Part shown: one piece after another, positions 37,732-45,784 of the stretch | Layout: each line of letters opens with the position of its first letter | Position numbering within the stretch: the first letter of the stretch is position 1 | Assembly: GCF_030129945.1 (NCBI RefSeq) | Contig: NZ_JARRAF010000019.1 | Location: 33,766 to 97,765 of the forward strand | Length of the DNA stretch: 64,000 bases | DNA from: Parachitinimonas caeni | GTDB taxonomy: Bacteria > Pseudomonadota > Gammaproteobacteria > Burkholderiales > Chitinimonadaceae | Direction: 5' to 3' | Program-made: the position numbers and the translations under genes | The notes under the pieces: generated by a model | The model's input: only the letters and a program-made list of their open reading frames with translations | Database searches by the model: none | What the model was told of the DNA's origin: nothing

Positions 37732-38492
37732 GATTGATCCTGATAAGGAGGAAAGCGCAGCACACTGCCCGCTGCCAGCTCACGCGGGTGGTCCAGATCG
37801 TTAAGGCGGGCGACTTTCAAGGCATGGATGGGCGTGCCGTAAATCTGCCAGGTCTTATGATCCAGACGATCCCCGGCCACGACCTGCCGCTCGTGCGTCA
37901 GGTCGGGTGAACTCTTCTTGCCCTTCTTTTCCCGTTCGGCAGGAGACAACACCTCGACAAAGGTGCAATCAACTTCGACATACGTCGGTATCCCCTTCCG
38001 GTTGGAGTGCTTCTCACGGACCTGCAATTTCTTCAGCTGACACTTGAAGCCCCCGCCCACATCGTCGCCCAGCGGCATCTTTCCCCACTTGACGGTCAGA
38101 AAGTTGGGACGATGCGTGGCGCCATTGAGCTGGTAAGCCGCCTTCATCAGGGCTTTCAGCTGCTTGTTGATGGCCCCGTCGCCGCGCGGGCCGACGGTAA
38201 AACCAACGATGTTGCGGTAGTAAACCTCGGAGAGCAGCAAGGTAACGCTCATCTCGGCGCTCTGGCTGTGCTGAAAACTGGCCGCGCCACTGATCTCGCC
38301 TATGAGAGCCTGCGTTGCCAGTTGATGCCCGACGCTGAATTTCAGTGAATCCGGCAGATAGGCAAACGACAGGGCACTACCCGCCTTGCGACTACGTTTT
38401 TCGTCGATAAATGCCTGGATGGTCAGTTCGGGGCCGCTGGTTGACTTGGCCTTGAGCAGACCGGTGCCAACCTTCGAAACAAGAGAGGTCAT
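37728..38492 (-). CDS. eCIS hub protein with LysM-like end, Afp7/Pvc7-like
   Basis: A 254-residue protein. The N-terminal 190 residues resemble a tube-initiator/gp53-type hub (FAYLPDSLKFSVGHQLATQA, SVTLLLSEVYYRN). The C-terminal end is a LysM-like module (VVAGDRLDHKTWQIYGT, LNDLDHPRELAAGSVLRFPP). Afp7 bridges spike and tube. It begins three bases after the Afp6-like stop and overlaps the spike gene by four bases. Confidence 0.85.
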   Translation of the reverse strand: MTSLVSKVGTGLLKAKSTSGPELTIQAFIDEKRSRKAGSALSFAYLPDSLKFSVGHQLATQALIGEISGAASFQHSQSAEMSVTLLLSEVYYRNIVGFTVGPRGDGAINKQLKALMKAAYQLNGATHRPNFLTVKWGKMPLGDDVGGGFKCQLKKLQVREKHSNRKGIPTYVEVDCTFVEVLSPAEREKKGKKSSPDLTHERQVVAGDRLDHKTWQIYGTPIHALKVARLNDLDHPRELAAGSVLRFPPYQDQS

Positions 38493-38495
38493 GAT

Positions 38496-38681
38496 TTACC
38501 ACCTTCGGGATTGCAGGATGTCCTCGATCAGCGAAATCAGCTCGCGTCGAAGATTGGGATCAAGCCCCCCGGAGGGCGTCACACCGGGAGACCCGGCAGC
38601 ACCGGCCTTGCCGGCGCCATCCGGGAACCCGGGGGTTTCCTCGTTGAGGCAGATATCGATTTCGCGGATATGGATGCTCAT
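38496..38681 (-). CDS. Small DUF5908-type eCIS protein, Afp6/Pvc6-like
   Basis: A 61-residue protein with the family start MSIHIREIDI (compare the MP-EI-EL pattern of DUF5908 proteins) and a short helical end (LRRELISLIEDILQSRRW), joined by a glycine/proline-rich linker. Its position between the second tube-like protein and the LysM hub matches Afp6. The molecular role is unknown. Four-base overlaps and a three-base gap tie it to both neighbours. Confidence 0.8.
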   Translation of the reverse strand: MSIHIREIDICLNEETPGFPDGAGKAGAAGSPGVTPSGGLDPNLRRELISLIEDILQSRRW

Positions 38682-39148
38682 AAGACAAAGGGCCGTATCT
38701 GGGTGTAGTCAAAAGACATCTTTTCAATCAGCACTTCGTTGGCATCGCCTTCCATCGATCCCCAGGACAGATGCTTGAGCACAGCATTGCTGATCAGCCA
38801 GGCCGCCTGCGGCACGTTGATGCGGTTGAGATTGACCACCAACAGATCGCAGGCCACCAGACGGTCCTGCCACAGCGCTACCTGTCCGGCATTGGCGACA
38901 TTCAGCGCAGACAAATCGCCATTGAGGATGGACGTCACCCCACGCTTGAGGCTGAGGGTCTTGACCTGGGTATCCTTGAGCAGAAATGGCTGGCTGTTTT
39001 GCCAGGAAATCCCCCGAGAAAGGTCCAGACCGTCCACTGATTGAAAACGCAGGTCCGTCAGCATGGGCACGCCGCCGACGGTGATGAACACGGCGAAGCG
39101 AAAGCGCAGGGCCAGCGCGGCTTCATGCCGGGATTTGGATTTGGCCAT
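38678..39148 (-). CDS. Second eCIS tube-like protein, Afp5/Pvc5-like
   Basis: A 156-residue protein from MAKSKSRHE at 39148, which has AAGGAC upstream. It is of the gp19/Hcp-like tube type: RFAVFITVGG, TDLRFQSVDGLD, SLKRGVTSIL and VLIEKMSFDYTQI. Afp5-type proteins form the first tube ring or adaptor at the baseplate. It lies between the main tube gene and the Afp6-like gene and overlaps the latter by four bases. Confidence 0.85.
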   Translation of the reverse strand: MAKSKSRHEAALALRFRFAVFITVGGVPMLTDLRFQSVDGLDLSRGISWQNSQPFLLKDTQVKTLSLKRGVTSILNGDLSALNVANAGQVALWQDRLVACDLLVVNLNRINVPQAAWLISNAVLKHLSWGSMEGDANEVLIEKMSFDYTQIRPFVL

Positions 39149-39221
39149 GAGGCGTGTCCTTGATGTTTGGGGCACCGCCGCCCGACCGGTAGCCGGCACT
39201 GGCCACGGTGCCCGCCGGGGC

Positions 39222-39668
39222 TTAGTGGAACTCGATGGTGACGTCGTCTGCCACCAGTTCCAGTTGCTCCATTGCTACCTCGTTCGACCCACCGTTGAAG
39301 CTCGGTGCCGTGAGCTTCTTGGGGAAGGCATTGGTGACCGTCCAGGTCACCAGCGGTACCGTGCCTTTCTCGTCAGTCAGGCTTACCGTGATATCCCGCT
39401 TGTCGATCAGATTGAGACTGATCGACGAGATCCACTTGTAAAACTGGCTCTTCTGGCGCACCACCCCGCGTTTGAGCGTGATGTTGACGTCAGTCGGCTG
39501 GCCCGGCATGTAGCGCCTGCCCAGGCCGTCTTTGTAGGTGATGGTCTCGTAACCAATGTCCAGACCCGATACCTCCGAGAAAGCGATGGATTCGCCACCG
39601 AGGCTCACTACAAACCGGTAAACCGGGATCGGGTATTGGGTTGCGATTTCTTGTGCGGTCGTTGCCAT
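39222..39668 (-). CDS. eCIS inner tube protein, Afp1/Pvc1-like
   Basis: A 148-residue phage tube (T4 gp19-like) protein: YPIPVYRFVVSLGG, FSEVSGLDIGYETITYKDG, NITLKRGVV, FYKWISSI and EQLELVADDVTIEF are all typical. It polymerises into the hollow tube that carries payload. AGGAG lies nine bases before the ATG at 39668. It follows the sheath gene by 123 bases, with a hairpin in the gap. Confidence 0.95.
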   Translation of the reverse strand: MATTAQEIATQYPIPVYRFVVSLGGESIAFSEVSGLDIGYETITYKDGLGRRYMPGQPTDVNITLKRGVVRQKSQFYKWISSISLNLIDKRDITVSLTDEKGTVPLVTWTVTNAFPKKLTAPSFNGGSNEVAMEQLELVADDVTIEFH

Positions 39669-39728
39669 GATTCAGATCTCCTGGCCCGGAGACTGCCGGG
39701 ATCGGCGAAGCGGGGTCGGCCAAAACGA

Positions 39729-39755
39729 CCCGCCAGGCAAGGGATGCGTGGCGGG
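39729..39755 (-). terminator. Possible attenuator hairpin between sheath and tube genes
   Basis: CCCGCCA and TGGCGGG form a 7-bp stem around 13 bases; on the minus strand it is followed by TCGTTTTGG. It could partly terminate or process the transcript after the sheath gene. The T run is short, so this is tentative. Confidence 0.35.
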
Positions 39756-39791
39756 CAAGACGGCCACCGTTCAGCGATTCCCGGCGGCCTC

Positions 39792-41288
39792 TCAGGCTTC
39801 CATTGGTTTGTGAGTGAAGGTCAGTACGATGAACTCGGCAGGCCGGTTGGCCGCAATGCCAATCTCCACCTTCATCAACCCTTCGAGAATGTCCTGCTGT
39901 GTCATGGTCTTTCCCAAGCCCACATTCACAAAGAACGCCTTTTCCGGCTTGTCGCCAAACAAGGCGCCCTGCTGCCACAGATTGCGCAGGTAAGACTCGA
40001 CCATGGCCTTGATCTTCAACCAGGTAAATGGCGAATTGGGGTCGAACACAAACTGGTTGATCGACTTGCGGGCCGACTCCTCAATCATGTTGAACAGGCG
40101 ACGCACGTTGACATAACGCCACTCGTTATCGTTGCCATCGAGCGTACGTGCGCCCCAGACCAGGGTGCCTTTGCCGGTAAAGGCACGGATGGCATTGATC
40201 GACTTGCCGCCCGTCACATCCACGTTCAACGCTTTTTGCTGGTCGTTGGTGATAGGAATATGCGGGCCAATGACCTGAGCCAGCCCGACATTGGCCGGCG
40301 CCTTCCAGACGCCATGCTGGGCATCGGTCTGCGAATAGACGCCAGCAATGGCTGCACAGGGCGGCAAGACCAGATACAGGCGGGACAGGCGCTGCTGGAT
40401 CAAGGTATGGCGCGCCGTACCGGCCAGTTTGTCGAGCGAGGTCGTCGCCAGCTCTTCCTCAATCTGCTTGCCGGGGTTGGCGGGGTCATCTTTCAGCGTG
40501 AAAGTCACAACTTGTGGATTTCCGGCACTACGCGCAATCGAGGTCATCAGATACGGGTAATACGCGGCCGCATGCTTGAGATGATCCCGGTTGGACAACC
40601 TGTCGCGCAAAGCCTGGGCATCGGCGCTGATGGTGGCGCTGACCGTGCCCTTGGGCGGATTCTCGACCACGTCGATCAAGGCCACGCGGCTGGGAAACTT
40701 CTTGGCGTGTTCCAGTGCTTTGGCCGCTACATTCAGATAGAAATCTTCTGCGCCCAGCGTCACCGCTTCGGGCGTCAGCAACATGGTGACTTCCTCGATC
40801 TGCTCGACGGCCGCCAGACCAGCCTGGAAGTCACTGGCGCGGACGGTCTGCGTCGCATTGGCCAGCCCGACCGGCACGATGTAACAGGCACCGCCGCCAT
40901 TGGCAAAAAAGTGCGAGACCGCCTGATACAGGAAGAACTTGGGCAGCGCGCCCAGCGACTGCTTGTCTGCCGTCAGAATCGAGTCAACACGATAGTCCTC
41001 GATCTTCGGGTCGGCCTGAAGCAGTTTAACCAGCAGCGCTTCTTTGTAATCGCCACCAAAGTACTGATGGTATTCAAGCATCGACGTAATGCGACGCGGC
41101 TTGATCGAATCGGCAACCAATTTGGTCTTGTCGCTTTCGTCGTAACGCAACGAGAGCGCTTTCTGATCGTCATCAAGCATTTTCTCGGTGAAACCAACGA
41201 AGGCCGGGATCGCCGTTTCGACTTCGGCGATGGAGGGTGGCAGCGTCGCTTGCTCGCGTACGTAGACATCCGGGGTTTGAAAGGCCAT
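39792..41288 (-). CDS. eCIS contractile sheath protein, Afp2-4/Pvc2-4-like
   Basis: A 498-residue tail-sheath protein with AAGGAACAGG before the ATG at 41288. N-terminal PDVYVREQATLPPSIAEVET and AIPAFVGFTEK, the YHQYFGGD segment, and the C-terminal domain with IKAMVESYLRNLW, TMTQQDILEGLMKVEIGIAA and EFIVLTFTHK are diagnostic. Afp and PVC encode three sheath paralogues; only one is present here. It heads the block of structural genes. Confidence 0.95.
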   Translation of the reverse strand: MAFQTPDVYVREQATLPPSIAEVETAIPAFVGFTEKMLDDDQKALSLRYDESDKTKLVADSIKPRRITSMLEYHQYFGGDYKEALLVKLLQADPKIEDYRVDSILTADKQSLGALPKFFLYQAVSHFFANGGGACYIVPVGLANATQTVRASDFQAGLAAVEQIEEVTMLLTPEAVTLGAEDFYLNVAAKALEHAKKFPSRVALIDVVENPPKGTVSATISADAQALRDRLSNRDHLKHAAAYYPYLMTSIARSAGNPQVVTFTLKDDPANPGKQIEEELATTSLDKLAGTARHTLIQQRLSRLYLVLPPCAAIAGVYSQTDAQHGVWKAPANVGLAQVIGPHIPITNDQQKALNVDVTGGKSINAIRAFTGKGTLVWGARTLDGNDNEWRYVNVRRLFNMIEESARKSINQFVFDPNSPFTWLKIKAMVESYLRNLWQQGALFGDKPEKAFFVNVGLGKTMTQQDILEGLMKVEIGIAANRPAEFIVLTFTHKPMEA

Positions 41289-42002
41289 GAACCTGTTCCT
41301 TGAATTTGCTGAGATCTGAAGCCGGCCCAGGGCGGGCCGGCACCAGCTGCAGCGAGGGGGATGGGAGAAGAAACGGAGAAGGCGGGTCGCACGAGCCAGA
41401 AGCGTTTTCCCGTATCGTGCAGGGTGCCGGGGAGGGGTTATTGCAGTGAGAACATCTTATCTTGTCGCAGCCCGCCTGGCGCATTTGGGCTCCACAGACT
41501 GTGGCGCTACGACAGCGGCTCAGTTTGATTGGCAATCACCAGAAGAAACTGCCCATACATGCTGCTTTTGGAATGCTTCCGGGTATCATTATCCTGCCCA
41601 TGGATCTGATAGCCCATATTGGTATTGGTGAATATCTAAAGAAATGGCCAAAACATAATTTCATAATTCCATATGCCAGCAATGACATTTATATTACCAG
41701 CAAGGATTTACTCTGCCTCAGGCGGGGTAGAGCCAATTTTGCCGGCGCCAAGGTTTTTAATACGATCGCCTCAGAAACATACAATCACAAACATTCGCCT
41801 TGTCGTGTCAAATACAAAATAGCTCACACCTGGGGCAGCAACTTCAAGAATAGCATTCAGAACATGAACTATAGAGACATGCCTCCTCAATTTTCCTGGG
41901 GAGCGATCTATCCCAATCCAATAATTGGATAAACCAATCAGCACTGCCACTTCACGCCAACTCGTAAAAACATAATATTAACCTTTAAACTACACCCACT
42001 TA
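41289..42002. other. 714-base gap between payload gene and sheath gene
   Basis: The left part is GC-rich and probably contains the leader of the sheath transcript. The right part (about 41560-42000) is AT-rich like the payload gene. A plus-strand ORF at 41462-41932 is open but begins with TTG and resembles nothing known. GCGCATTTGG-CT-CACAG near 41478 recurs near 47020, upstream of the fibre gene at 46830, so the two spots may share a leader sequence. Confidence 0.4.
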
Positions 42003-43109
42003 TCATTTATAAAAAGTCCCATTCTTCTTATCGGTAATAATTTGATTTTGCTTTTTCCCTCTCCACCCCCCCCATTTAGCTTCTGCATGCCTCTTTATTC
42101 CCTCAACCAAATTCAAATAGTCATTCTTCCCTTTATTATAGGTACGTATTTCACCTGCACGAAGATCATGTGCCGGCGCGCCGGGATGATCAATCCCATA
42201 GTAATCTTTCCAATCTTCGTTGTGGATGATCTTGTACGCTATATTCTTCACACTCTCTCCCAAGTCATTTAATTCAATACCCCCATTCATATCATTTATA
42301 TGTTTTTTTGCATTCACAATCCCCCTCTCTGTAGCATCTTTTGCATCGCTCGCATGATTTTTTTCATGATCCTCAACAAATTTCTTGCTCCAGTATCTGT
42401 TTCTTGGGGCCTTGCCCATTTCATTGGGGGTCAGATCTTCCACAACATCTTTCCAATTTCCCTCATTTATATTCTGCAAATGAGACAACACCCCAACATC
42501 AACAAACAGATCATCTTTCTTTCTGATTTTTATATCAACATCCAGTCTATGCTGAAGCAAAATATTAACTAAATTACCAGTCATCGATAAACTTTTAAAA
42601 ATTGTTTCATGTTTTGGCGTGGTCCTTCCGAACGTACTATCACCCAGATCACAAGTCCCGCTTTTTTGCTCGTGCAGAAATTCGATATCTAAATTATATT
42701 TATACTGACCATTCCGCTGAGTCTCTGTATCAGAGGAAGCTTGAGCAGTTGTAGATTCCTCATCTTCACTTATTGCCTCATCCTCCACATCCGAAAGGTC
42801 TGTTCGGTGGCTCCCAGTCTCATTGCAAGTATCATACATATTTCTAGCATCCTCTCTATTCGAGAGCCATAAATCCCCATTTCTAGAAGTAAAATTTCTC
42901 GCTTCATTATTTTGGGAATTATCAGACCACGCATAAAATCGAGAGGAAGGATTTCCATCCCCTCGAAAGTCCTCTCCGTATTGCTTTTCACTATTTTTAC
43001 TCCAACCATTTGAAATACGGCTAGATTTTTTATAATCCATCCTTTGGGAAATATTATTCAGCGCAGACTGCGCCCTATCAGCTCTGGATTTATCCAAACA
43101 GTCATACAT
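42003..43109 (-). CDS. Candidate eCIS payload with HExxH metalloprotease-like motif
   Basis: A 368-residue AT-rich protein. The ATG at 43109 has AAGGAG eight bases upstream and is preferred over a GTG at 43118. The N-terminal 130 residues are polar, Ser/Asn/Asp-rich and probably disordered (acidic SDVEDEAISEDEES), which resembles payload leader regions. Residues 248-252 are HEKNH (42354-42368), an HExxH zinc-site pattern in a helical context (KKFVEDHEKNHASDAKDAT); later His and Glu residues (GIDHPGAPAHDL, RAGEI) could provide a third ligand. No signal peptide or membrane segment is seen. It lies between the lysis genes and the sheath gene on the same strand. It could be a protease toxin; the family is not recognised. 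Confidence 0.6.
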   Translation of the reverse strand: MYDCLDKSRADRAQSALNNISQRMDYKKSSRISNGWSKNSEKQYGEDFRGDGNPSSRFYAWSDNSQNNEARNFTSRNGDLWLSNREDARNMYDTCNETGSHRTDLSDVEDEAISEDEESTTAQASSDTETQRNGQYKYNLDIEFLHEQKSGTCDLGDSTFGRTTPKHETIFKSLSMTGNLVNILLQHRLDVDIKIRKKDDLFVDVGVLSHLQNINEGNWKDVVEDLTPNEMGKAPRNRYWSKKFVEDHEKNHASDAKDATERGIVNAKKHINDMNGGIELNDLGESVKNIAYKIIHNEDWKDYYGIDHPGAPAHDLRAGEIRTYNKGKNDYLNLVEGIKRHAEAKWGGWRGKKQNQIITDKKNGTFYK

Positions 43110-43189
43110 GCTATACACTCCTTAATCAATTCTATGAATGACACGAAGAAACCAAATTAGTAAAGCAGGAATTTCAACGAACAAAGCCT

Positions 43190-43678
43190 TTACTCCACCA
43201 CCACAGCCTTCACGGCCGCATACCAGGCTTGCCAGGCTTCGAGGTCGAGGCGCCAGCGTTGGCAGTGGGCGTAGTTGTCGGTAACGGTGGTGAGGGCGGT
43301 AAGGTCATCAACGGGCTGGGCGGTATCAGCAGGGGGGCGGGGGGCGCTGGCAGGCTCGGGCAAACCGGCAGCGGCATCGTGCTGCAGGCGCCAGTGAGCA
43401 GGCAGCTCAAGACGATAAGGATGGGCTTGAACATAGCGGATGATCTGCTGGGGTTGTTGGGCGAGGCGGGTACGCAAGGTGGCTTCGCGCTGGGCGTACT
43501 GGGTGTGAATCTCGCGTGAGCGGGCTTCATGCTGGGTTTGCAGGGCTTGAACAGCCTGCCATTGCCGGCTGGCGGCCAGGCCGGCCTTGTCACTGGCCAG
43601 TTTGTAACCGCCGCAAAAGCTGGCCATGCCCAGCGCCGCGCTGGCGCCGATCCAGAGAAAAAGAGTCAGTCGATTCAT
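43190..43678 (-). CDS. Rz-like inner-membrane spanin
   Basis: A 162-residue protein with an N-terminal membrane segment (residues about 4-25, LFLWIGASAALGMASFCGGY) and a long periplasmic helical region (DKAGLAASRQWQAVQALQTQ, QREATLRTRLAQQ). This is the type II membrane plus coiled-coil layout of phage i-spanins. An Rz1-like lipoprotein is encoded inside it in another frame, the classical arrangement. Spanins fuse inner and outer membranes in the last step of lysis. It follows the transglycosylase gene by six bases. Confidence 0.82.
   Translation of the reverse strand: MNRLTLFLWIGASAALGMASFCGGYKLASDKAGLAASRQWQAVQALQTQHEARSREIHTQYAQREATLRTRLAQQPQQIIRYVQAHPYRLELPAHWRLQHDAAAGLPEPASAPRPPADTAQPVDDLTALTTVTDNYAHCQRWRLDLEAWQAWYAAVKAVVVE
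43210..43434 (-). CDS. Rz1-like outer-membrane spanin lipoprotein nested in Rz
   Basis: A 74-residue ORF entirely inside the Rz-like gene in a different frame. It begins with a short hydrophobic signal and a lipobox, LIVLSCLLTGAC, with Cys17 as the lipidated residue. The mature part is strongly proline-rich (PLPVCPSLPAPPAPLLIPP), as in Rz1. Nesting, lipobox and proline content together make this call strong despite the small size. The upstream in-frame extension to 43593 is not needed. Confidence 0.8.
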   Translation of the reverse strand: MFKPILIVLSCLLTGACSTMPLPVCPSLPAPPAPLLIPPSPLMTLPPSPPLPTTTPTANAGASTSKPGKPGMRP

Positions 43679-43684
43679 GAGGGG

Positions 43685-44686
43685 TCAGACATCCAGAAAG
43701 CGGTAGCGTGGGCGGCGTTCTTGCATGATCCGTCTGACGTATTCACGGCTGATGGCGTGAAATGAGCGCTGTCCGTAGCCCGCGTGGCGACTCGGGCCTT
43801 CTGCGAGTTCGACATGGCCGAACCAGCGCGCCGGATCGCAGCCAGCGCGTACCGCGCAACGGGTGCGACTGATGGCCAGCATGCCCGGCCCGGCGTTGTA
43901 GCAATTAAGGGACATGGCCAGTCGCTCGGTGACGTTGGCACTGCCGGTAATCGGCAGGTAGCAGCGTTTGCCCTGCAGTACCAAGGCGCGCGCCTGAAAA
44001 CGGGCATCGTAGGGCTGGTCCCAGCTCCAGCCGGCAAACTGTCCGGCATATTGCTGCTGAATCGCGGCCATCGCGTCAAAACGGGCGGTTCGGGTGATCT
44101 GGCCCAAACCGATACCTTGTTCGCGCGGGGTTCTGAGTTCCGCCCGTTCAGACCAGCATTGGCGGCTTTGCAGTGTGGGGCAGGTTTCCTGCTCGATCTG
44201 CGCCGCCAGTACGGAACGGGCGGGATGGTCGGGCCAGTAGCGCTGCTGTTCGGCCAGTACGATGGGCAGATTGCGATAGGCCTTTTCCGGCAGGCCAGGG
44301 GGAAGGCCGGCAGCGTGCCCCGGCGTTGCAAATAGTATGACCAGCGCCAGCAGCATGCCGGTCTGCAGTACGGCAATGGCCAGGAACACAATCGCGGCGG
44401 CCAAGGGCTCGGCGGCGGCGCGATCGGCCAACGCCCCCAGCTGCACGGTCGGTAACATAATGCGACGCAGCAGATGGGCGCAGGCAAACATCGCCACGAG
44501 CACAAACACCAGCATCGAGAGCAGGTCACCGGGCGTCCCCTGCCAGGGGACGAGCCGCATGGCGGCCAGCGCCAGCGCACCCACCAGCAGGAGCAGGCCG
44601 ATGCGTCGCACGTCGCCACGAATGTTTTGCCAGATCCGGACGAGCCGGGGCTGCCCCACGTCAATGAAGTCGGGTAGGAAGGTCAT
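43685..44686 (-). CDS. Membrane-anchored lytic transglycosylase (SLT-type), lysis cassette
   Basis: A 333-residue protein from MTFLPDF at 44686, with AAGGA ten bases upstream. Three hydrophobic segments occupy residues about 29-45, 54-72 and 95-121. The C-terminal domain is lytic-transglycosylase-like: catalytic Glu in AAQIEQETCP (Glu165 or Glu167), the GIGLGQITRT segment at 191-200, and LNCYNAGPG. It would cleave peptidoglycan. The order holin-like, transglycosylase, Rz/Rz1 is a phage-type lysis cassette. The N-terminal membrane part suggests that activity is held at the membrane until release. Confidence 0.83.
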   Translation of the reverse strand: MTFLPDFIDVGQPRLVRIWQNIRGDVRRIGLLLLVGALALAAMRLVPWQGTPGDLLSMLVFVLVAMFACAHLLRRIMLPTVQLGALADRAAAEPLAAAIVFLAIAVLQTGMLLALVILFATPGHAAGLPPGLPEKAYRNLPIVLAEQQRYWPDHPARSVLAAQIEQETCPTLQSRQCWSERAELRTPREQGIGLGQITRTARFDAMAAIQQQYAGQFAGWSWDQPYDARFQARALVLQGKRCYLPITGSANVTERLAMSLNCYNAGPGMLAISRTRCAVRAGCDPARWFGHVELAEGPSRHAGYGQRSFHAISREYVRRIMQERRPRYRFLDV

Positions 44687-44741
44687 GATGGGAAGATCCT
44701 TGGTGCGAGGAAGAGGTTGAATCGGCTGGAGAATGCGCCGC

Positions 44742-45053
44742 TCAGTGCAGGGAATTCTTGAACCACAGCCAGAGGGCAAAGGCGGCGGCCCCCACGGTGA
44801 CCAGCCAGCGGGCCGCATTTCCCAGCGCCCGCAGCACATGAAAGGCGCCGCGAGTGGTTTCCCAGGCAGCCATCAGGTCGCGCAGGTCGTGTAGAACCTC
44901 GGTCAGTTCGCTCAAGGTCTTTTGCTGGGATTCGCGCTGGATGGCAGCATCGGCCAGAGCGGCTTCGATGGCACTGAGGCGGCGTTCATAGAGTTCAAAC
45001 GCGGCCGCCTGGGCGGTTTGCGCAGACGCGGAGGAAGTGGGTGGCGATGGCAT
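44742..45053 (-). CDS. Holin-like membrane protein (coiled coil plus C-terminal membrane helix)
   Basis: A 103-residue protein. Residues about 18-65 are a helical coiled-coil region (LYERRLSAIEAALADAAIQR, KTLSELTEVLHDL). Residues about 78-98 form one membrane helix (NAARWLVTVGAAAFALWLWF) with a short basic tail. This is the layout of XhlA-type hemolysin/holin accessory proteins. It lies just upstream of the transglycosylase gene and 14 bases after the fibre gene. Holin function is inferred from layout and position. Confidence 0.62.
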   Translation of the reverse strand: MPSPPTSSASAQTAQAAAFELYERRLSAIEAALADAAIQRESQQKTLSELTEVLHDLRDLMAAWETTRGAFHVLRALGNAARWLVTVGAAAFALWLWFKNSLH

Positions 45054-45067
45054 TTCGGCTCCGCGTA

Positions 45068-45784
45068 TCAGGGCAGGGTTGCGAGTTGAAAGGGCAGCAG
45101 AGAAACCACTGCCAGCCCATCCAGGCCCGGCGAGGCCAACACCCCCGATCCGTTACCGGATTTACGCCAGTCGGCGCCCCCATCGGACCACGGGCAGGCT
45201 TTGAAGCCGATGAGCCCGGATTTCTCGTCTTTACCCGGCAGCTGGACCCCGCCAGGTGGAAGAGGACTGCCATCCTGGTTGTCTGCGCTCGCAGCCAGAT
45301 AGGTCAGCGCAGCGCCTGATGCGCCCCGAGTCAGCGAGGAGTTGCCGGCCTTGACATAAGCACCGCCACTGCCGGTGCGTCCGCCCTTCCCCACCACGAT
45401 CGAAAGCGTCTCGCCTGCCGTGACAGCTAGCGCATTGCCGGCCAGCACCCGCCCGCCGCCACCTTTTGCGCCGGCCCCACTATGGAAGCTGGCACCCGCG
45501 CCGACCAGCAGCACGGCGAGTTGACTGACGCCGTGAGGTACAAGCAGCGAATAAGTACCCGCCTGACCGAATAGCAGTGTGCTGCCGTCATGCAGCAAGG
45601 TAGCCGCCCCGGCAGCCGGCTGTAGCCAGGAACGAATCCTCTGCAATGCCACTGCATTGGCAGGGCGAGTGTAGACAGTCTGAACCGGAAGTAGCTTGGG
45701 CGAACCGTCTGCGTCGGTACGAACCAGCAGACTGCTGGCCTCCTGCAGTTGACCATTGCGATGAACCTTGAATGCGCCGCTCAT
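45068..45784 (-). CDS. Glycine-rich tail-fibre tip-like protein
   Basis: A 238-residue protein. Residues about 95-175 are glycine-rich (GAGASFHSGAGAKGGGGRVL, IVVGKGGRTGSGGAYV), as in the receptor-binding tips of phage fibres. The N-terminal part has a short adaptor-like domain. It overlaps the preceding fibre gene by four bases (ATGA), so the two are probably parts of one accessory fibre. Both lie ahead of the lysis genes. Confidence 0.7.
   Translation of the reverse strand: MSGAFKVHRNGQLQEASSLLVRTDADGSPKLLPVQTVYTRPANAVALQRIRSWLQPAAGAATLLHDGSTLLFGQAGTYSLLVPHGVSQLAVLLVGAGASFHSGAGAKGGGGRVLAGNALAVTAGETLSIVVGKGGRTGSGGAYVKAGNSSLTRGASGAALTYLAASADNQDGSPLPPGGVQLPGKDEKSGLIGFKACPWSDGGADWRKSGNGSGVLASPGLDGLAVVSLLPFQLATLP

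Noticed and set aside
39063..41303. 746-codon plus-strand ORF opposite the sheath and tube genes
   Set aside because: It spans two unrelated, clearly identified eCIS genes and the gap between them on the other strand. Its composition (Arg/Gln/His-rich) is typical of antisense translation.
41462..41932. 156-codon plus-strand ORF in the gap before the sheath gene
   Set aside because: It begins with TTG, has no ribosome binding site, straddles a sharp GC-to-AT change and matches nothing recognisable.
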